The position numbers were made by a program, and so were the translations under genes. A stretch of 64,000 nt of DNA, taken from assembly GCF_001078375.1 (NCBI RefSeq), contig NZ_BBXI01000002.1, positions 62,001-126,000 of the forward strand, given 5' to 3'. The DNA is from Veillonella tobetsuensis. Lineage in GTDB: Bacteria; Bacillota; Negativicutes; Veillonellales; Veillonellaceae. The notes beneath the pieces were generated by a model that was not told the DNA's origin, searched no databases, and worked only from the letters and a program-made list of their open reading frames with translations. This document shows, in pieces, positions 8,149-17,211 of this stretch. The stretch's first letter is position 1. Every line of letters begins with the position of its first letter.

Positions 8149-9393
8149 ATGTCAGGTAAATTATTATTGAAAGCTATGGTCTTTGGTGCCATAGCATTTA
8201 CTAGTACTGCTGTAGGATTTGCAGCAAATATCCAAGATACTAATAGTATGGATTCTGTACAGCAAACTGTAGTAACAGATGAGGCTAAACGTGATGCTGT
8301 TCGTTCCACTTGGAAGGACCGTACTGATGTGGTAGTAGGGATTGGTCAAAAAACATCTGAAGGGACTAATAGCGAAGTTTTAAACGATTTCGTATATGGT
8401 CGCATACCTGTTACTACTACCGATAGATCTAAATCTACTGAATTAAAGAAACTGTATGTAGAAACATTACATCCTATTACTCAGTATGATGAAAATGCCA
8501 AGCGTGTAGTCTTTGTACAAGGGCGTATTGGCTATGGCGGCGAAAGAATTGTATCTGATAAATTAGAAAATTATCTAGTTCCTATAATGCCTGCAGGGGT
8601 TTTCATGCGCTATGACCATGATAAGAAAAAACGAGAAGCACTAGGTGTAATGGCTAATGTAGGTGTCGGATATCGTCGTCTCAGTGAACATGAAAATGCT
8701 TACGTAGGCGTTAATCTATTCTATGACCATGCATTTAAAGATGATAATAAGCGTATTAGCGGTGGTGTAGAATATGTGGTAGGTCATAACGAACTTCATG
8801 CCAATATCTATCAAAACGTAGGGTCTAATAATAGAAAATATAAAGGTATACGCAGCCGCTCTATCACTTGGTATGATCCTGATGGTTTATATCCATACGG
8901 CAGAGACAATGATACCTCTGTATATAATTATGCTAAAATCGATTATGAAAATCATTATAAAACAACGGAAAATGTGTCTGCCAGTGGTTTTGATATCGGA
9001 TATGCACGAACATTTAAAAATGCTCGTTGGGCGCGTGTATATGCCGACTATTATAACTGGCGTGGTAGATCTGAAGTAAGGGTCGGCTATGATAAGCTAA
9101 GGAAACGAGAGGCCATTAGAGGTGTTAAGATTGGTGCAGAACTGCATATTACACCACATCTTACTCTTGATGCAGGATACCAAACTGCGTCTCATTCTTT
9201 AAGCGGTCCTTATGCAACCTTAAAATACACCATCGGTACATCTAAATTTGCTTGGCTTGGCGGCAAACATAGTGAAAGTGCTATTACACCAGCTCGCTCT
9301 AAGATGCTTGATAAAGTACGTCGCAGTGACTTAGTTGTACATGATGTAATTCAAGAACGTTATGACTATGGTGTTACAGATGTTGGTTTATAA
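8149..9393 (+). CDS. Inverse-autotransporter-type outer-membrane beta-barrel, paralogue C
   Basis: 414 residues, ATG 8149 behind GAGAGGGG. The signal peptide is MSGKLLLKAMVFGAIAFTST with cleavage near GFAA. A Gln/Val/Thr-rich spacer precedes the conserved WKDRTDVVVGIG. Barrel motifs: ETLHPITQYDENAKRVVFVQ, GVGYRRLSEHENAYVGVNLF, ISGGVEYVVGHNELHANIY, SGFDIGYARTFKNARWARVY, ITPHLTLDAGYQ, YTIGTSKFAWLGGKHSE and the linker ARSKMLDKVRRSDLVV. It follows B2 by 50 bases with no clear terminator, so co-transcription is likely. It is more diverged than the A and B pairs. Confidence 0.8.
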   Translation: MSGKLLLKAMVFGAIAFTSTAVGFAANIQDTNSMDSVQQTVVTDEAKRDAVRSTWKDRTDVVVGIGQKTSEGTNSEVLNDFVYGRIPVTTTDRSKSTELKKLYVETLHPITQYDENAKRVVFVQGRIGYGGERIVSDKLENYLVPIMPAGVFMRYDHDKKKREALGVMANVGVGYRRLSEHENAYVGVNLFYDHAFKDDNKRISGGVEYVVGHNELHANIYQNVGSNNRKYKGIRSRSITWYDPDGLYPYGRDNDTSVYNYAKIDYENHYKTTENVSASGFDIGYARTFKNARWARVYADYYNWRGRSEVRVGYDKLRKREAIRGVKIGAELHITPHLTLDAGYQTASHSLSGPYATLKYTIGTSKFAWLGGKHSESAITPARSKMLDKVRRSDLVVHDVIQERYDYGVTDVGL

Positions 9394-9473
9394 ATCTTAA
9401 TCAAATAAATTGTTCGTGAGCTAGTAAACATGGTGATGCTACAATAAATATGTGAGAGAAGGGTAAAATTTAC

Positions 9474-10589
9474 ATGTATTTTAATACTAAGTTTAATATA
9501 CGACTGCTACTTTGTGTAGCAGCTTGTACGATGTGTTGGACTATTGCTTTCGCAGATAGTACTGATACAAATACTGCTGTGAAAGTGAATTCTAGCAGTT
9601 ATCAAGATTGGGCTGATCGAACTGATATTTCAGCGAAGTTTCAAACTAATCATAAGCCGCAATATAGCATAGAGACATTACAACCTATTAGACATTATGA
9701 TAACAACTCTAAGAGTGTAGTGTTTGTACAAGGCAAAGTTACTTCCCATGGAGGCATAAGTCATACAGCTGATGGCTATGCGAATCATGTCACACGCGGT
9801 GCAGGCGGTATTATATATGAAATAGACTTTAATCAATCGACACAGTCCATTGGCACGACGGGAAGTCTAGGGCTTGGTTATCGACGATTAAGCAAAGGGG
9901 AACATAGCTACGTAGGTATCAATGCCTTCTATGATTATGCTTTCAAAGAACATTATAAGCGTGCTAGTTTAGGTGTAGAATATGTAACTGGTGAAAATGA
10001 ATTGTATGCTAATTTCTATAAATCACTAGGGAATGGTACGTCATCCTATCGTATATTTAAGCGCGATGAAATGATTCCAGCACCTTATAATACGCCAGAT
10101 GTTGATGTTTCTGTTGGTGAAAGTCATGAAAAACGTGTTGCCTCTGGATATGATATCGGATACGCACGAACCTTTAAAAATGCTCGTTATATACGAGCCT
10201 ATATCGACCGTTATCACTGGAATCGGATGAATGGAGAGATTAGAGACATAGAATGGTCTAACCCTGATATATATAACTATAATATTGGATTCCGTGTAAA
10301 TGGGGCCTATAAAAATGGTATTAAAACCGGTATCAATGTAAATGTGACACCTCACATTTCGGTAGGCATGGGCTATGATAAACCATTTGGTCACTCCGGA
10401 GAGTTTTATGTACAAACATTGTATACCCTTGGTAAATCTAAGTTCGCTCTCTTTGGCGGAAAGCATAGCGATAGTAGCATGACTACTGCTCGCTCTAAAA
10501 TGCTCGATAAGGTTGAACGTCAAGACATGCAAGCCCTCAATCTAAATGGAGATTTCCGCGTTCATTATCCTCATGATTCTCTAGACTAA
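9474..10589 (+). CDS. Inverse-autotransporter-type outer-membrane beta-barrel, paralogue D
   Basis: 371 residues, ATG 9474 after AGAGAAGGG. The signal peptide is unusual in having Cys residues in its core (LLLCVAACTMCWTIAFA); it is not a lipobox. The N-terminal spacer is shorter than in the other paralogues. Barrel motifs: WADRTDISAKFQ, ETLQPIRHYDNNSKSVVFVQ, GLGYRRLSKGEHSYVGINAF, SGYDIGYARTFKNARYIRAY, VTPHISVGMGY, YTLGKSKFALFGGKHSD and the linker ARSKMLDKVERQDM. It is the last gene of the cluster and is followed by a terminator shared with the convergent Sel1 gene. Confidence 0.8.
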   Translation: MYFNTKFNIRLLLCVAACTMCWTIAFADSTDTNTAVKVNSSSYQDWADRTDISAKFQTNHKPQYSIETLQPIRHYDNNSKSVVFVQGKVTSHGGISHTADGYANHVTRGAGGIIYEIDFNQSTQSIGTTGSLGLGYRRLSKGEHSYVGINAFYDYAFKEHYKRASLGVEYVTGENELYANFYKSLGNGTSSYRIFKRDEMIPAPYNTPDVDVSVGESHEKRVASGYDIGYARTFKNARYIRAYIDRYHWNRMNGEIRDIEWSNPDIYNYNIGFRVNGAYKNGIKTGINVNVTPHISVGMGYDKPFGHSGEFYVQTLYTLGKSKFALFGGKHSDSSMTTARSKMLDKVERQDMQALNLNGDFRVHYPHDSLD

Positions 10590-10614
10590 AAGTAGCTTAT
10601 TTCAAAGTTATAAC

Positions 10615-10649
10615 AAAGGAGCTAGTACGCTGTGTACTAGCTCCTTTTT
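10615..10649. terminator. Bidirectional terminator between paralogue D and the Sel1 gene
   Basis: AAAGGAGCTAGTAC pairs with GTACTAGCTCCTTT around GCTGT, with a T-run on the plus strand and an A-run on the other side. It serves both convergent genes. Confidence 0.85.
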
Positions 10650-10662
10650 GTATCTTTGTTTA

Positions 10663-13032
10663 CTATTGTAAATCCTTAGGCACGCTGAGCGGTTTCCAAT
10701 TATCTAACTCTGGAATGTCTAATGTATTGATAGTTCGTTGTATCCAGTAATTCAAGGACACTTCATTGCCAAAGTATTGTTCGAATAGGTAGGTGTTGCC
10801 AGGAATATCTTCTTGGTTTCCCTGTTCATCAACCGTGTGGCGCACCGATTCTTTTAAATACAGTTGAACTCTAAATGGATTTGATTGATTGCCTTTAAAA
10901 ATGAAATAGGATGGACCGATGAAATCGTGGGTGCGAATATTGACTTGTTCGTACTTATTGTTTTTTAGCCCCTCTAGGGATGCTTGTATCATCGCATTGG
11001 CGTCATCATATTCTTCTAGTAGGAACGGCTCTTGGTCTACGTCGAGTACATAGTGCCAGGTCGGCTTTTCCTCATCCGTTTCCACCGTCCACGAATCTGA
11101 AAGATTTGGTAAGCGGTAGCTTTCATAAAGATTATGCCACAAACTGCGGGCATCCTCAGCACTGAGTAGTGATTTATACACCACCTCATATCCCTCCGTT
11201 GGATCGTACCCATACAAACGCACCTGATAGGTGTCGCGCGGCATGCGTTTCGACTCTAGCTTATAGATGTTGCGTAGCTTATCTGGAACGGATAGGAAAT
11301 GATTGTAAAAGCTTAGTGCCACCGTATCTTGCATCGTGAGGGCCTTATCGATGGTGTCCCAATCGTACAAAGTTGTGTCCCACAGGAAACCATTCATATC
11401 TATAGATAATCGAGCCGCCTTATGAGGCCAAGTCGTTGGAGCCGAACGAACCGTCGTAGTAGATTCAGTAATACCATCCTTGTATTGCCAATGACCATTT
11501 ATCTGCTCAAAGGCTATTAGACGTTCAGCCGCTTCATCATCTACAGGAATATCCTTAATTTCCTCATCCCGGTTTGCAATATGAGACAAGATATACTGAT
11601 GAGAGCTTTCATAATATTGAACAGCTGTACCAAGGTCAGGCGTGCCTGTTACATATCCTTTTTCATAGGCATAGCCTAGGGCCACTCGTGTTAAAGCGCG
11701 GGTGATATCGTAAAATAGAACTCGATCCTCCTCTTCTAAGGCCCGATTTTCCTCCTCTAAGACGCGCATCAAGGACTGCACCGCAAATTTGGTGTTCTTG
11801 GTCACGCCTATGCCGTGAATGCGCATATAGCTAATATACGGCAATGCAAATAAGAATCTATCCTTAGTAGCCGCCATATGTGTCAAATCGGCAATGAGAC
11901 CCCAGTCGAGGGGGAGCTGTCCAATGTGAAAGATATAGCTAAATGCAGCCTGTAACGCGGCATAGCCTGCATCGTTAAAATTTTTTGTTGCTGCCTGTTG
12001 GTACAATTCCGTACCCTTAACTGGATCATAGGGAATCGTAGCACGGAGCATAGGCTGTTTATAAAAATGGTAATAATAATCTGCAAGTTCTGCGATACAC
12101 TCCGGCTGGCCTAGATCTGCGCCCTTTGTAAACCATGTGAAAGCCTCTGTAAACTCGCCTTTTTCGTGATGGTCGAGGCCCGTGTAGAGCATCATCGTTG
12201 GATTACCTAATTCTGCTGCGCTACGGGCAACACGGCGTGCGTTTTCATAATCGCCTTCATCGATGTAGATATTGCGCAAGTTCCCTTGGAACATGGCAAG
12301 TCCTTGCTCAAGAGCTTTCTTAAACCAGAGTTTTGCATATTCTCGTGATTTTGCTTGTAATGTTTCTTCATCTGCTGTACCACGCAAGGTAGCAATACCT
12401 TCGCGTAAACTCTTGCTTTGCAGGACTCGTTGTAACCGTTGACCAAAGGAGGCTTTATCAGGGGCCAATAGTTGCTTTGCTGGCGTAATGGTGTGATAAT
12501 CGCCCCAGAAGAATACATTGCCTATAATATATTGGCAGTACGCATCGTCTTTTTTTGCGTAGTCACAAACAATACGAAATGCATCGTCAAAGGATAGTTG
12601 CATATCTCGCCTCACTGTAGGTGTAATGGAACCGGCTATGCGGAGAGCTTGCAAGGTGCCGATTGGACTATGACGGCGAATACTATCGTGAAGACATTGA
12701 TAGGTGCGCATATTATCCTCTGGGAATCCAGATTCGGCCCAAGTAAAGCGAGGCCCTGCATAGACCCGTGCCAATAAAGCATAGGCATCGCCTAATTCAC
12801 GCTCCTCAGGAGAAAAGGAATTTCTATATACCTCCTCAGACGTAGACTCGCCAGTACTACCTTGAACAGTAGTAGCATTACGCAACTCATATTGAGAGGG
12901 CTTTGTGATACTCGATTGATTATTCACAATCGACTCTAAAAGGCGGAGACCCTCTTGTGCCGTTTGCTGATTATATGACATAAAAATCATGTGGAAGACC
13001 TTTTGTAGGCGGTCTGTGAAGTATTGAGCCAT
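10663..13032 (-). CDS. Sel1-like/TPR repeat protein, cytoplasmic
   Basis: 789 residues from ATG 13032, which follows CGAAAGGAGGGCCT; a longer in-frame extension upstream has no ribosome site. There is no signal peptide. The middle (roughly residues 150-460) holds degenerate Sel1/TPR helical hairpins, such as AKLWFKKALEQGLAMFQGNL, AFTWFTKGADLGQPECIAEL and GTELYQQAATKNFNDAGYAA. The last 250 residues have no repeat I recognise and are rich in aromatic and acidic residues. Sel1 proteins usually scaffold protein-protein contacts; no partner is suggested by the neighbours. It is convergent with the barrel cluster, and its promoter and start region are partly duplicated in inverted orientation at 13.2-13.3 kb. 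Confidence 0.7.
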   Translation of the reverse strand: MAQYFTDRLQKVFHMIFMSYNQQTAQEGLRLLESIVNNQSSITKPSQYELRNATTVQGSTGESTSEEVYRNSFSPEERELGDAYALLARVYAGPRFTWAESGFPEDNMRTYQCLHDSIRRHSPIGTLQALRIAGSITPTVRRDMQLSFDDAFRIVCDYAKKDDAYCQYIIGNVFFWGDYHTITPAKQLLAPDKASFGQRLQRVLQSKSLREGIATLRGTADEETLQAKSREYAKLWFKKALEQGLAMFQGNLRNIYIDEGDYENARRVARSAAELGNPTMMLYTGLDHHEKGEFTEAFTWFTKGADLGQPECIAELADYYYHFYKQPMLRATIPYDPVKGTELYQQAATKNFNDAGYAALQAAFSYIFHIGQLPLDWGLIADLTHMAATKDRFLFALPYISYMRIHGIGVTKNTKFAVQSLMRVLEEENRALEEEDRVLFYDITRALTRVALGYAYEKGYVTGTPDLGTAVQYYESSHQYILSHIANRDEEIKDIPVDDEAAERLIAFEQINGHWQYKDGITESTTTVRSAPTTWPHKAARLSIDMNGFLWDTTLYDWDTIDKALTMQDTVALSFYNHFLSVPDKLRNIYKLESKRMPRDTYQVRLYGYDPTEGYEVVYKSLLSAEDARSLWHNLYESYRLPNLSDSWTVETDEEKPTWHYVLDVDQEPFLLEEYDDANAMIQASLEGLKNNKYEQVNIRTHDFIGPSYFIFKGNQSNPFRVQLYLKESVRHTVDEQGNQEDIPGNTYLFEQYFGNEVSLNYWIQRTINTLDIPELDNWKPLSVPKDLQ

Positions 13033-13300
13033 AGGCCCTCCTTTCGTTTTTATACAATACACTACTATTATATACCGCGGTAGGAAATGGTAGAAGAGGA
13101 AAAGAACCGATGGGCCCAAAAATCCTCCACCGGCCGGGTCTGATTCGCCCTACGGGCTCGCAGGGCCAAAGTCGGATTTTTGGGCCCATCGGTTCTATCT
13201 CTCGGTCCATAGCTGACACGCGGAATATAATAGTAGTGAAATTGATAAAACCCGTTATTGCCAACCCAGCCGCTAAACAGCGAAAGGAGGGCCTATGGTC
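13026..13300. repeat. Hairpin element E2 with inverted copy of the Sel1 promoter and start site
   Basis: The inner hairpin has 23-base arms (13103-13125 and 13174-13196) around the family core: TCCACC, GGCC, GGGT bulge, variable stem, GGCC, AAAGTC. Outside it, the Sel1 upstream region on the minus strand reappears on the plus strand. ATATAATAGTAGTG occurs on both sides, as does CGAAAGGAGGGCCTATGG (minus-strand copy ending near 13031, plus-strand copy 13280-13297). The plus-strand copy leads only to a four-codon frame, so it is a regulatory-region duplication and not a gene. Confidence 0.7.
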
Positions 13301-13430
13301 TCCGCGTAGTGCAGTACTCTCTTATCTGTATAACAAAAAAATACTTTTTTAGGCAGAAGTAGAATCTATATAAAAAAAGACACCCTCTCTGAAAACGACT
13401 TCGGATTCTTCTCTCCCGTATTAGAGACTA

Positions 13431-13581
13431 AAAATAATTCTTAGTGATATAGTAGATAGGCATGAAAAAGACACCTAGCAAAAACCGACTTTTGGCCCTT
13501 CCCGAAGGGAAGACCCGGCCAACGGAGGATTTTTGCTGGGTGTCTTTTGATTAGCGTTCTAAGTGTTCGCTAAGAATTATT
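13431..13581. repeat. Hairpin element E3 at the 3' end of the binding-protein gene
   Basis: The inner hairpin is about 13465-13485 paired with 13531-13548, with A- and T-runs on both sides, so it can terminate the minus-strand lipoprotein gene. Read on the minus strand, its core is the family core (GGCC, GGGT, a CTTCCC/GGGAAG stem with TTCG loop, GGCC, AAAAGTC). The outer arm AATAATTCTTAG (13433-13444) is the perfect inverse of 13570-13581, which contains the lipoprotein stop codon. A half copy lies further out, around 13378-13415. Confidence 0.75.
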
Positions 13582-14359
13582 TTTTGTTATAGTCACCAAA
13601 CCATTTATCGTAAATTTTTTGGTATGTGCCGTCTTCTTTAAGTTCTTTAAGAGCTTTGTTAACAGCGTCTTGCAATTCTTTGTTGCCTTTTTTCACACCC
13701 AAAACTGTGCCTGGGGCTTTAGTAGGTTCGCCTACGAGTTTAAGGTCTTTGTCAGCACCTTGTTTTAGGTAGTACATAGCAACTGCGTTATCGATGATAG
13801 CTGCATCGATAGTGCCAGCTTTTAGTTCCATAAAGATATTGGCATTGGAGTCCATTTCTTTTACTGTTGTGTTAGGAATAGCTTTTGCCATGTCTACAGG
13901 AACAGTACCGATTTGAACGCCTACAGTTTTGCCAGCAAGTTCATCCATGTTATGGATTGTGGAGTTGTCTTTACGAACAACTGTGATGAAACCGCCTTGG
14001 TCAAAGTATACATCGGAGAAGTCCAATGCTTTTTCACGTTCTGGTGTTGCGTTGATACCGGCTGCGATCATATCGATATCGCCAGATTGAACTGCTGGAA
14101 TTAAAGCGTCGAAGCCCATGGATTTGAATTCCATTTTTAGGCCCAATTTTTTAGCGATTGCTTCGGACAAATCAACGTCGAAACCAACGTATTTATCGCC
14201 ATCAGTGAATTCAAATGGTGGGAATGTAGTTTCAGAACCTACACGCAACACACCAGCCTCTTGTGTCATTTTGCTTTTTTCACTGCCACAACCAGCCAAT
14301 AGACCCATAGCAGCAACAGCTACAAGAGCGATGGCTGTCAATTTTTTGAAATTAAACAT
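13577..14359 (-). CDS. Amino-acid ABC transporter substrate-binding lipoprotein (family 3), orphan
   Basis: 260 residues. The lipoprotein signal peptide ends in LLAGC, with lipidation at about Cys24. The mature part begins with LRVGSETTFPPFEFTDGDKY and continues GFDVDLSEAIAKKLG, the hallmark of polar amino-acid binding proteins (GlnH/ArtJ/HisJ type). GINATPEREKALDFSDVYF is the second signature. It binds an amino acid in the periplasm and delivers it to an ABC permease. No permease or ATPase gene is adjacent, so it must use components encoded elsewhere. The ligand cannot be fixed from sequence. Start ATG 14359 follows AGGAGGATACT. Confidence 0.9.
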   Translation of the reverse strand: MFNFKKLTAIALVAVAAMGLLAGCGSEKSKMTQEAGVLRVGSETTFPPFEFTDGDKYVGFDVDLSEAIAKKLGLKMEFKSMGFDALIPAVQSGDIDMIAAGINATPEREKALDFSDVYFDQGGFITVVRKDNSTIHNMDELAGKTVGVQIGTVPVDMAKAIPNTTVKEMDSNANIFMELKAGTIDAAIIDNAVAMYYLKQGADKDLKLVGEPTKAPGTVLGVKKGNKELQDAVNKALKELKEDGTYQKIYDKWFGDYNKK

Positions 14360-14488
14360 AGTATCCTCCTAGACCATATTACAAACATGTACATTTATAC
14401 ATCTGTTTATATTGTACGGAATTTTGAATCAATAGGCAATAACATTGTATAATTAAGAGTAAATGAATTAAAAAATAGAGGAGGGCCT

Positions 14489-15670
14489 ATGTCTCTTACC
14501 AAATTATTTACTACTGCTTGTGAAAGCTTCGCCCAAGAAGCTTTCACCATTAACTATACATTGGCGAAGAATCCAGAACTGTCTAGTCATGAATTTAAGT
14601 CTGTTAAGACAATCGGTGCTGTCCTTGAAAAACACGGTATTCCTGTGACCTATGAGTTCTGTCACTTGCCGACTGCCTTTAAGGCGTCTGTTGTGAAAGT
14701 AGATAATCCTAAGGGCCGTTTAGCTATATTATGCGAATACGATGCGTTGCCAGATGTGGGACATGCGTGCGGCCATTGTGCTAGTGGGTCTATGAGTGTA
14801 CTAGCGGCTCTTGCATTGCATAAGATGCAGCAAGACGGCGTAGCTTTCAACATGGATATCGACATCATTGGAACCCCTGATGAGGAAGCGATGGGCTGCA
14901 AGGTGGATATGTGCAACGCTGGCGTGTTCAAGAATTACGATTTTGCCATTATGGTGCATCTTGACGGCGAAGAAACGCGGCCGAATTTACAATTTTTGGC
15001 CCTTGATTGTTTCCGTGCTACATTCCACGGTAAACCGGCCCATGCAGCAGGCGAGCCGTGGAATGGCATCAATGCGGTAAACGGCGTGCAACTCGCTATT
15101 CATGCCATGGATATGCTGCGCCAACAAGTGCGACCAGAGTCGCGCATCGGCACGTGGATTATTAATGGTGGTACCGCATCTAATGTCATTCCTGCGACTG
15201 GCGAATTAGAGGTTACCGTGCGTCATACAGAACGTGACTATTTGAACGGTTTATCTGAACAGATTAAAAAAATCTTTGAAGGTGCTGCCATTTGTACTGG
15301 TACAACAGTAGATGTTGAGTTTTACGGAAACCCTTATGACGATATGAACCAAAACCATCGTGGCACACACCTCATCGAAGAGGTGATGACCGATATGGGC
15401 CTTGATTTTGAACCAGGTCCAGCGGATATTGGGGGCAGTTCCGATATCGGTAATGTCAGCTATCAATGTGCCGCATTCCATCCTAAATTGCGATTGGCTG
15501 GCCCAGATAAGGTGTGCCACGCCAAAGAATTTGCGGATGCTATGCTAGAACCAACCATTGAGCAAACCATTGTAGATGGCGCCAATATCATTGGGGGCAC
15601 ATTGTTGCGATTAGTAGAAAATCCAACTGTCTTAGAAGAAATTGTGGCTGAGTTTAATGCAACTAAATAA
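14489..15670 (+). CDS. M20-family amidohydrolase/peptidase
   Basis: 393 residues, ATG 14489 behind GAGGAGGGCCT. It is a zinc-dependent hydrolase of the M20 (AbgB/amidohydrolase-like) group. The metal-site segment HACGHC is at residues 92-97 and the GTPDEE segment with the catalytic/metal glutamates at about 128-133. The dimerisation-domain signature HGKPAHAAGEPWNGINAV follows, then a late metal-site region GGSSDIGNVSYQCAAFHP. In the HACGHC box a Cys stands where many relatives have Asp or Asn. Likely substrates are N-acyl amino acids or aminobenzoyl-glutamate-like amides; specificity is not determinable. It is divergent from the amino-acid binding lipoprotein gene, which suggests a nutrient-scavenging context. 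Confidence 0.85.
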   Translation: MSLTKLFTTACESFAQEAFTINYTLAKNPELSSHEFKSVKTIGAVLEKHGIPVTYEFCHLPTAFKASVVKVDNPKGRLAILCEYDALPDVGHACGHCASGSMSVLAALALHKMQQDGVAFNMDIDIIGTPDEEAMGCKVDMCNAGVFKNYDFAIMVHLDGEETRPNLQFLALDCFRATFHGKPAHAAGEPWNGINAVNGVQLAIHAMDMLRQQVRPESRIGTWIINGGTASNVIPATGELEVTVRHTERDYLNGLSEQIKKIFEGAAICTGTTVDVEFYGNPYDDMNQNHRGTHLIEEVMTDMGLDFEPGPADIGGSSDIGNVSYQCAAFHPKLRLAGPDKVCHAKEFADAMLEPTIEQTIVDGANIIGGTLLRLVENPTVLEEIVAEFNATK

Positions 15671-15722
15671 TTCTCATCTACATATAATATTACTAAATAG
15701 TTTCTAGCTGATGAGAATAGCG

Positions 15723-16049
15723 CTAAATAAAATGTTTCCTGTATCTATCTGGGGAACTGTAATATCGCAGATAGAATTCGTTGCCTCTTTCAGAATTACT
15801 GATAATAGATGATAAGAGAATATTGCCATTTATAAAACTACGATTTTGGGTAAAATAAGTGCCCACCTCAATATCGTGGTGGTAGAGTGCCCAAACCACG
15901 TTATTTCCAGCGATGACAGGAATGTATTTAAACTCAAGAAATTCAAATAAACTAGCTATGGTGATGCCGTCTGGTACGGTAAATTCTTCGCGATGATGAC
16001 TCATATCATCGGCCGCACAAACGGCATCTCGATCGATAATTATATGCAT
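15723..16049 (-). CDS. Hypothetical 108-residue protein
   Basis: A soluble protein beginning MHIIIDRDAVCAADDMSHHR, with ATG 16049 preceded by AAAGGATG. It has one conserved-looking segment, FTVPDGITIASLFEFLEFKY, and a core reading VIAGNNVVWALYHHDIEVGT. No signal peptide, membrane segment or metal motif is evident and I do not recognise the family. It stands alone between the convergent M20 gene and the divergent HAD gene. Good codon structure and a proper start support a real gene. Confidence 0.65.
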   Translation of the reverse strand: MHIIIDRDAVCAADDMSHHREEFTVPDGITIASLFEFLEFKYIPVIAGNNVVWALYHHDIEVGTYFTQNRSFINGNILLSSIISNSERGNEFYLRYYSSPDRYRKHFI

Positions 16050-16145
16050 ATGATTTCACATCCTTTGAAATAGTCATTCTATAATCTTATGTGATTATCT
16101 ACATTGTACATCAAGTAAAATTTATATTGTATTAAAGGAGGTTTT

Positions 16146-17090
16146 ATGTCCTCATCTGAACCATTAGACATTAAAAATTATATAGGTCTTACTGGTGATA
16201 CGCCCATTCGATTCATCGCGTCCGACGTGGATGGCACTTTAGTAAACGACGCGAAATCCGTAGATTCAGAGGTGGTCAATGCGGTTCGTGCCGCTCGTGA
16301 AAGCGGTATCCGCGTGGCCATCGCATCGGGCCGTGCATGGCATGAGATGGACGATGTCATCGAGGCCATGCCGTGCTTGCGATACTTTGTGTGCACCAAT
16401 GGCGCCTATGTCATGGATAAAGAAGAACAAAAGGAACTCGTTCACATTTCCTTTGATAAAACACGTGCCGTAGATTTAGTACGAAAACTAATGACCTATG
16501 GTGTGTTTGTAGAGGCTTATGTGAAAGCCGAGATTTTCGGTCAATACCCTGTTGTTGGTAATGAGACAGCGCAAGCAGAACATTTCTTTAGACCGAATAT
16601 TAGACCATTTATCTTGAAAACGCGCACGATGGTGCCTGATTTATTGACACATTTAGAATCCTTGCCAGAAGGACCGGAGAAAATTCAAATCTTTTACGGC
16701 GATGAACGTATACGCGAACGCATCCTAGCTGATTTGCGGGATGAGTTCCAAGGTGCAGCTATAGATGGCAAAGGGCGCGAACGCTTTTATGATGTTCTTG
16801 AATCGAGTGAAGACAATTTAGAATTTGTGTTACCTCATACGACAAAAGGCACAGCCGTAGAGGCCTTGGCAAACCATTGGGGCTATACGCCTGACGGGGT
16901 GATGACCATCGGCGACAGCGAAAATGATCTATCCATGATTCGATTTGCCAGCGCCAGCGTGGCTATGGGAAATGCACGAGATAATGTGAAAGCTGCCGCC
17001 CGTTATGAAACGACAGATAATAATCACTATGGCGTAGCTCGTGCAATATATTCGGCTATTGCATATAATCGTGAATTGGAAAATAAATAG
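16146..17090 (+). CDS. HAD-superfamily Cof-type sugar phosphatase
   Basis: 314 residues, ATG 16146 with AAAGGAGG upstream. Motif I is ASDVDGTL (nucleophile Asp27, acid/base Asp29). Motif II is AIASGR near residue 60. Motif IV, GDSENDLSMI, lies near residue 257, preceded by the conserved Lys of TTKGTAVEAL. The cap domain between them is of the C2 (Cof/YidA) type. Family members dephosphorylate sugar phosphates, flavin or cofactor phosphates with Mg2+. The first 20 residues are an unusual N-terminal extension. It is probably monocistronic. Confidence 0.88.
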   Translation: MSSSEPLDIKNYIGLTGDTPIRFIASDVDGTLVNDAKSVDSEVVNAVRAARESGIRVAIASGRAWHEMDDVIEAMPCLRYFVCTNGAYVMDKEEQKELVHISFDKTRAVDLVRKLMTYGVFVEAYVKAEIFGQYPVVGNETAQAEHFFRPNIRPFILKTRTMVPDLLTHLESLPEGPEKIQIFYGDERIRERILADLRDEFQGAAIDGKGRERFYDVLESSEDNLEFVLPHTTKGTAVEALANHWGYTPDGVMTIGDSENDLSMIRFASASVAMGNARDNVKAAARYETTDNNHYGVARAIYSAIAYNRELENK

Positions 17091-17165
17091 AAATACTAAG
17101 TGGCTAATAGAAATACTAATCTATTAAGGGACATACTAGTCTACTAATAGAAATAGTAAGCGGAT
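17091..17165. repeat. Short direct repeats of TAATAGAAATACTAA type
   Basis: Between the HAD gene and ferredoxin, AATAGAAATA(C/G)TAA occurs three times within about 65 bases. A related pattern sits between bioD and bioA (around 59940). No function can be assigned; it may be slippage-derived spacer DNA. Confidence 0.5.
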
Positions 17166-17211
17166 AATGGATAGATACTATATCTTATGATTGATAGAGA
17201 GGTGATGTTAT

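Noticed and set aside
10041-10532. 163-residue minus-strand frame inside paralogue D
   Set aside because: Shadow of the barrel gene; no start signal, and conserved barrel motifs are on the plus strand.
13110-13352. 80-residue plus-strand frame over element E2
   Set aside because: It translates the hairpin arms themselves and is explained by the inverted repeat; no ribosome site precedes it.
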